DNA of 64,000 nucleotides from Pseudomonadota bacterium (GTDB lineage: Bacteria; Pseudomonadota; Alphaproteobacteria; Rhizobiales; Phreatobacteraceae), in the NCBI GenBank assembly GCA_020161695.1, contig JAIUOO010000004.1:1-64000 (forward strand). Direction: 5' to 3'. The notes under the pieces are model-generated. The model did no database searches and was not told the origin of the DNA. It saw only the letters and a program-made list of their open reading frames with translations. Positions within the stretch are counted from its first letter, which is position 1, and each line of letters starts with the position of its first letter. Positions 60,946 through 64,000 of this stretch are shown piece by piece. The translations under genes were made by a program, and so were the position numbers.

Positions 60946-62337
60946 TCAGCCGAGCCATTGCAGTTCGCCGGCCGGCGGCGCGATGTCGGGATTGGCGGCG
61001 ATCATCCGCTCCCAGACGCGCCGGGTCACGGCTTCCGCCTCGCGGATCAATGCGGGCTCGTCGATGGTCAGGACTTTCCGGTCGCGCATCAGGAACTCGC
61101 CGTCGGTCATTACGGAATGCACTGTGCCGGGATGGCCGTAGTGGACGACGTTCGACACCAGCCTGATCAGCGGGCGCAACGCCGGCGCGGAGAGGTCAAT
61201 GAAGGTGAGATCGGCCTTCTTGCCCACTTCGACCGAGCCGATCTCGGCGCCCGCGCCGACCGAGGCCGCCGCAAGGCGCGTCACCGAGTCGAGGATTTGC
61301 GTCGGCGACGGATCGACGCCGCCCTCGACCTCGCGACCGCGGCCCGTGCGATGCACGATGGAGCCGAAGGCCATGGCCTGGAACATGTCCTCGCTCATGT
61401 TGTCGGTGCCGAAGACGACCTTCACGCCGGCGTCGCGGATCTGGCCGATCCGCACCTTGTGGAAATTGCGGCGCGAGATGCTGGCCGGCGTATGCGCCAT
61501 CTGCACGCCCTTCGAAGCCAGCAGGTCGATGTCGGTTCCGGTGCAGAAGGTCCAGTGGGCGGCGACGAGATCGGGGCCGAGGAAACCCTCGCGGTCGAGA
61601 TATTCGGCGGAGGTCAGGCCGTGGGCGGCCTTCACCGCCGCGACCTCTCCGGGGCTCTGCGAGAGATGAACCGTGCGGGTGAGGCCGTGCTTCGCGGCGA
61701 GGTCGAGAACCGAGCGCAGCATGGCCGGCGAGCAGTTGTCCGGCGCATGGGCCGCAGCCTGGCAGCGGACGCGGTCGCCGTGGGAGCCGTGGAACCCTTC
61801 GATCAGCGCATTGGCGCGGTCGAGGAAGGCGGCGCCGAAAGCTTCGTCGGGCGTGTAGTCGCCGTGGCGGATCTTGCGGGTGTCGATGTCGGCGCAGCTC
61901 TCGGTCAGCCAGAGGCGCATGCCGGTCGCGGCCATGGCGGGCGCATAGGTCGTGACGTGCCGGAACGGGTCCACCAGCGTGGTGGTGCCGGAGCGGATCG
62001 CTTCCAGGCAGCCGAGCTGGGCGATGACCGAACGCTCCTCGCCGCTCATCGCGTAGGAGATCGGCGTCATGTAGCGATAGATGGCCTCGCCCGGCCAGTC
62101 CTCGATCGTGCCGCGCAGCGCCAGCAGGACGGTGTGGGTATGGGCGTTGATGAAGCCGGGGAAGACCGCGAGGCCCCGCGCGTCGAACCGCTCGTGGCGC
62201 GGGTAGTCGCGTTCGAGGGTCTCCGTCGGGCCGACCGCCGCGATGCGGTTGCCGGTCACGGCGATGGCGGCATCGGGCAGGATCGTGCGGGCATCGTCGC
62301 AGGTCACGACGATAGCGTTGGTGATCAGGACATCCAT
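60946..62337 (-). CDS. Amidohydrolase family protein (TrzA/AtzB, SAH/cytosine deaminase-like)
   Basis: 463-aa metal-dependent hydrolase. Composite-domain start 'VLITNAIVVTCDDARTILPD', HxH metal ligands His66/His68 in 'PGFINAHTHTVLLALRG', 'TVHLSQSPGEVAAVKAAHGL', 'LVAAHWTFCTGTDIDLLASK' with 'MAHTPASISRR' and the conserved catalytic Asp in 'VVFGTDNMSEDM'. The pattern fits deaminases/amidohydrolases of the chlorohydrolase-SAH deaminase branch; its substrate is unassigned. In 'HLSQSPGE' the SxxxE is intact. ATG 62337; the extra 15 residues upstream are noncoding Arg-rich. Confidence 0.92.
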   Translation of the reverse strand: MDVLITNAIVVTCDDARTILPDAAIAVTGNRIAAVGPTETLERDYPRHERFDARGLAVFPGFINAHTHTVLLALRGTIEDWPGEAIYRYMTPISYAMSGEERSVIAQLGCLEAIRSGTTTLVDPFRHVTTYAPAMAATGMRLWLTESCADIDTRKIRHGDYTPDEAFGAAFLDRANALIEGFHGSHGDRVRCQAAAHAPDNCSPAMLRSVLDLAAKHGLTRTVHLSQSPGEVAAVKAAHGLTSAEYLDREGFLGPDLVAAHWTFCTGTDIDLLASKGVQMAHTPASISRRNFHKVRIGQIRDAGVKVVFGTDNMSEDMFQAMAFGSIVHRTGRGREVEGGVDPSPTQILDSVTRLAAASVGAGAEIGSVEVGKKADLTFIDLSAPALRPLIRLVSNVVHYGHPGTVHSVMTDGEFLMRDRKVLTIDEPALIREAEAVTRRVWERMIAANPDIAPPAGELQWLG

Positions 62338-62399
62338 GACAGCCCGCCGCGAATGAGAAGCGGGACGCGGCAGGCGCCGCATCCCGCGGGAGCGTTGGA

Positions 62400-63245
62400 T
62401 CAGGGCTGGCCGGCGTCGATCTCGGCGCGCTCCAGCGCCTGCGCCTCGAGCCCGTGCTTCTTCAGCAGGGTCATGTAGGTGCCGTCGGCGATCAGCTTGT
62501 TGAGCGCCGCCGCCACCGCGTCACGCAGCACGGTCGAGTCCTTCGGGAAGGCGAGGCCGGACATGTTGCGGCCGATCGGCGTGCCGATGCGCTTGAAGGC
62601 GCCCTGTTCCTGCTGGCTGAGATAGACCACGTATTCGGCGCCGAGGACGGCCGCCTGCACGCGGTTCTGGCGCAGGTCGGTGCGGGTGGCGGTGGCGCCT
62701 TCCGAGCCGATGACGTTGATCGCGGGGCGGCCCTGCGCGACGCAGTTCGCCTGGCTCCAGGCCTGCAGCGTCGGGAAGTAGGCCGTCGTCCGCGGGGTCG
62801 AGATCGACTTGCCGCAGAGATCGGTCGGCTGGTTGAGGTCGCCGGCCTGCGCGGCCAGCGCGAAGATCTGCGGCCCGGTCGAGACGTAGTCGACGAAGGT
62901 CAGGCGGTCGCGGCGCGAGGGCAGGTCGGTCATCGACGAGCCCGAGAAGTCGATGCGGTTGGTGGTCAGCGCCGGGATCAGCTGGGCGAAGGCCATTTCT
63001 TCCCACTGGATGCGCAGGCCAAGCACCTTGGCGATCTCGGTGACGAGGTCGACGTTGAAGCCGCGGCGCTCGTTGGTGGCCGGGTCCTTGTAGGCCATCG
63101 GCGGGTAGGTCGCCTCGATGCCGATGCGCACGACGCCGGCGGTGCGGATGGCGTCGGGCAGCGGGATCGCGGCCTGCTGCGCCGAGGCGGTGGTGGAAAG
63201 CAGCGCGGCGAAGCCGGCTGCGAGAAGGGCGGTGCGGAGTGTCAT
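62400..63245 (-). CDS. Polar amino acid ABC transporter substrate-binding protein (SBP family 3)
   Basis: 281-aa periplasmic binding protein with Sec signal ('TLRTALLAAGFAALLSTTAS'). Family-3 signature 'VVRIGIEATYPPMAYKDPAT', 'GFNVDLVTEIAKVLGLRIQW', 'FAQLIPALTTNRIDFSGSSM' and 'VDYVSTGPQIFALAAQA' present. Two Cys (in 'DLCGKSIS' and 'ANCVAQGRP') may form a disulfide, as in several HisJ-type proteins. The cognate permease genes are not in the window. Located 62 bp upstream of the amidohydrolase start on the same strand, suggesting an operon in which the ligand feeds that enzyme. Confidence 0.93.
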   Translation of the reverse strand: MTLRTALLAAGFAALLSTTASAQQAAIPLPDAIRTAGVVRIGIEATYPPMAYKDPATNERRGFNVDLVTEIAKVLGLRIQWEEMAFAQLIPALTTNRIDFSGSSMTDLPSRRDRLTFVDYVSTGPQIFALAAQAGDLNQPTDLCGKSISTPRTTAYFPTLQAWSQANCVAQGRPAINVIGSEGATATRTDLRQNRVQAAVLGAEYVVYLSQQEQGAFKRIGTPIGRNMSGLAFPKDSTVLRDAVAAALNKLIADGTYMTLLKKHGLEAQALERAEIDAGQP

Positions 63246-63288
63246 GGTTCTTGTCCCCTGTGGTTCTGCTGTCGAGTTGCCATGCCGC

Positions 63289-64000
63289 TCACGCGGCCTT
63301 GGCGGCCTGCGTCTCGCAGGACGCGAAATGGCCCGCGATCTCGCGGCCCGTGCCGATCCAGACGTCGCCATAGCTCTTCGCGTGCTCGATGAATTCGCGC
63401 AGCAGCTTGAGGCGCATCGGACGGCCCGAGACCTGCGGATGCAGGACGGTGGTGATGAGCCCGCCCCAGTCGCGCGTCTCGGCGAGTTCGTCCTTCCAGA
63501 TCGACAGGACGTGCTCGCGCGGGAACAGCGGGCGCGGTGAGTAGCGGTGGGTGAGGCCGTACATCCAGTCGTCGAAGGTCATGGTCGCGGGCAGCTCGAT
63601 GACGCCCGGCGTGCCGTCGGCGAGAAGCTGGCGATAGGGACGGACATCGTCGCGCCACGAGGACGAATAGAGGAAGCCGTGCTTCTTCAGCAGGACGCGC
63701 AGTTCCTCGCAGCTCTCGCCGAGCGGCGCGCGATAGCCGACCGGCACGACGCCGAGCTTGCGCTTCAGGCTGTCGAGGCCCTTGTCCATTTCCTCGACGA
63801 TATGCGGTGCGCCGGGATCCGGCATCAGGTGGTGGAAGCCGTGATGGCCGACCTCGTGGCCGTCCTTGAGGATCGCCTCGCACATGGCGGTGTGGGCCTC
63901 GATGGCCCAGCCGGTGATGAAGAAGGTCGCCTTCAGTTCCTGCTCGCGCAGCATTTCCAGAAGCTTCGGCACGCCGACGCGGGCCTCGAAGCCGCCATAG
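63289..64000 (-). CDS. Polysaccharide deacetylase family protein (PuuE-like), 5' truncated by window edge
   Basis: C-terminal ~237 residues of a CE4/NodB-homology hydrolase; the frame continues out of the window upstream as Y-G-G-F-E-A-R-V-G-V-P-K. NodB landmarks: 'LKATFFITGWAIEAHTAMCE', 'GHEVGHHGFHHL' (HxxxxH metal motif) and 'GVVPVGYRAPLGES'. The substrate is not determined; related proteins in amide/allantoin catabolism (PuuE-type) lie beside amidohydrolases and binding proteins, as here. It is followed by the SBP family 3 gene (43 bp) on the same strand. Start not visible. Confidence 0.88.
   Translation of the reverse strand, partial: YGGFEARVGVPKLLEMLREQELKATFFITGWAIEAHTAMCEAILKDGHEVGHHGFHHLMPDPGAPHIVEEMDKGLDSLKRKLGVVPVGYRAPLGESCEELRVLLKKHGFLYSSSWRDDVRPYRQLLADGTPGVIELPATMTFDDWMYGLTHRYSPRPLFPREHVLSIWKDELAETRDWGGLITTVLHPQVSGRPMRLKLLREFIEHAKSYGDVWIGTGREIAGHFASCETQAAKAA

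Overview
The window is a GC-rich stretch of an alphaproteobacterial chromosome, most likely Hyphomicrobiales (Rhizobiales). The signs are long, densely packed genes with GC-rich third positions, many twin-arginine or Sec-secreted solute-binding proteins, several HAAT-type (Liv-like) ABC transporters, and tandem flagellins each preceded by a structured leader resembling the flg-Rhizobiales RNA motif. No rRNA, tRNA, IS element, integrase, prophage or CRISPR array was seen. Genus is not determinable from this window.

Layout. 1-5.8 kb: the end of an M20 amidohydrolase, a peptide-type ABC importer (binding protein and two permeases) and a convergent SMP-30/gluconolactonase. 5.8-6.4 kb: a gene-poor gap with a decayed glycine-zipper reading frame and a perfect inverted repeat. 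6.4-11.2 kb: a five-gene Liv-type importer operon. 11.4-13.7 kb: an OmpA-domain protein with six 81-bp proline-rich repeats. 13.8-24.6 kb: a flagellin and flagellin-modification island. Its minus-strand operon has an unknown helical protein, a glucose-1-phosphate cytidylyltransferase, a natural fusion of an SDR sugar epimerase/dehydratase with a DegT aminotransferase, a GT2 glycosyltransferase and a GNAT acetyltransferase. Opposite it lie two nearly identical flagellins and a GT41 SPINDLY-type glycosyltransferase. 24.6-25.5 kb: a truncated RibD/DHFR-like fragment and a glutathione S-transferase. 25.6-31.9 kb: tamA-tamB. 32.1-33.8 kb: a yadGH-like ABC-2 exporter whose start codon lies in a 25-bp triplication. 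34.0-42.1 kb: a subtilase, an SbcD-like nuclease with an SbcC/YhaN-like ATPase, and a CPC-type Zn/Cd/Pb P-type ATPase. 42.1-48.8 kb: a GpdQ-like phosphodiesterase divergent from a Ugp-like importer with two tandem binding proteins. 48.9-60.8 kb: a catabolic island with an HpaH-like hydratase, a carboxymuconolactone-decarboxylase-like protein, a Bug/TctC binding protein, a LigI-like amidohydrolase, a GntR/FCD regulator, a second Liv importer, an aldehyde dehydrogenase, a CnbZ-like deaminase and a LysR regulator. 60.9-64 kb: a deaminase-type amidohydrolase, a family-3 binding protein and a truncated polysaccharide-deacetylase gene.

How the parts fit. The most coherent system is the flagellin island: nucleotide-sugar synthesis (cytidylyltransferase, SDR-aminotransferase fusion, acetyltransferase) and two transferases surround the flagellin substrates, suggesting O-glycosylation of flagellin with an acetamido sugar. 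The 49-60 kb island looks like uptake plus lower-pathway catabolism of an aromatic or amino-aromatic acid under GntR control, with a probable double operator in the divergent promoter. The 42-49 kb block fits import and hydrolysis of glycerophosphodiesters. Functions are inferred from family resemblance read by eye; no searches were run.
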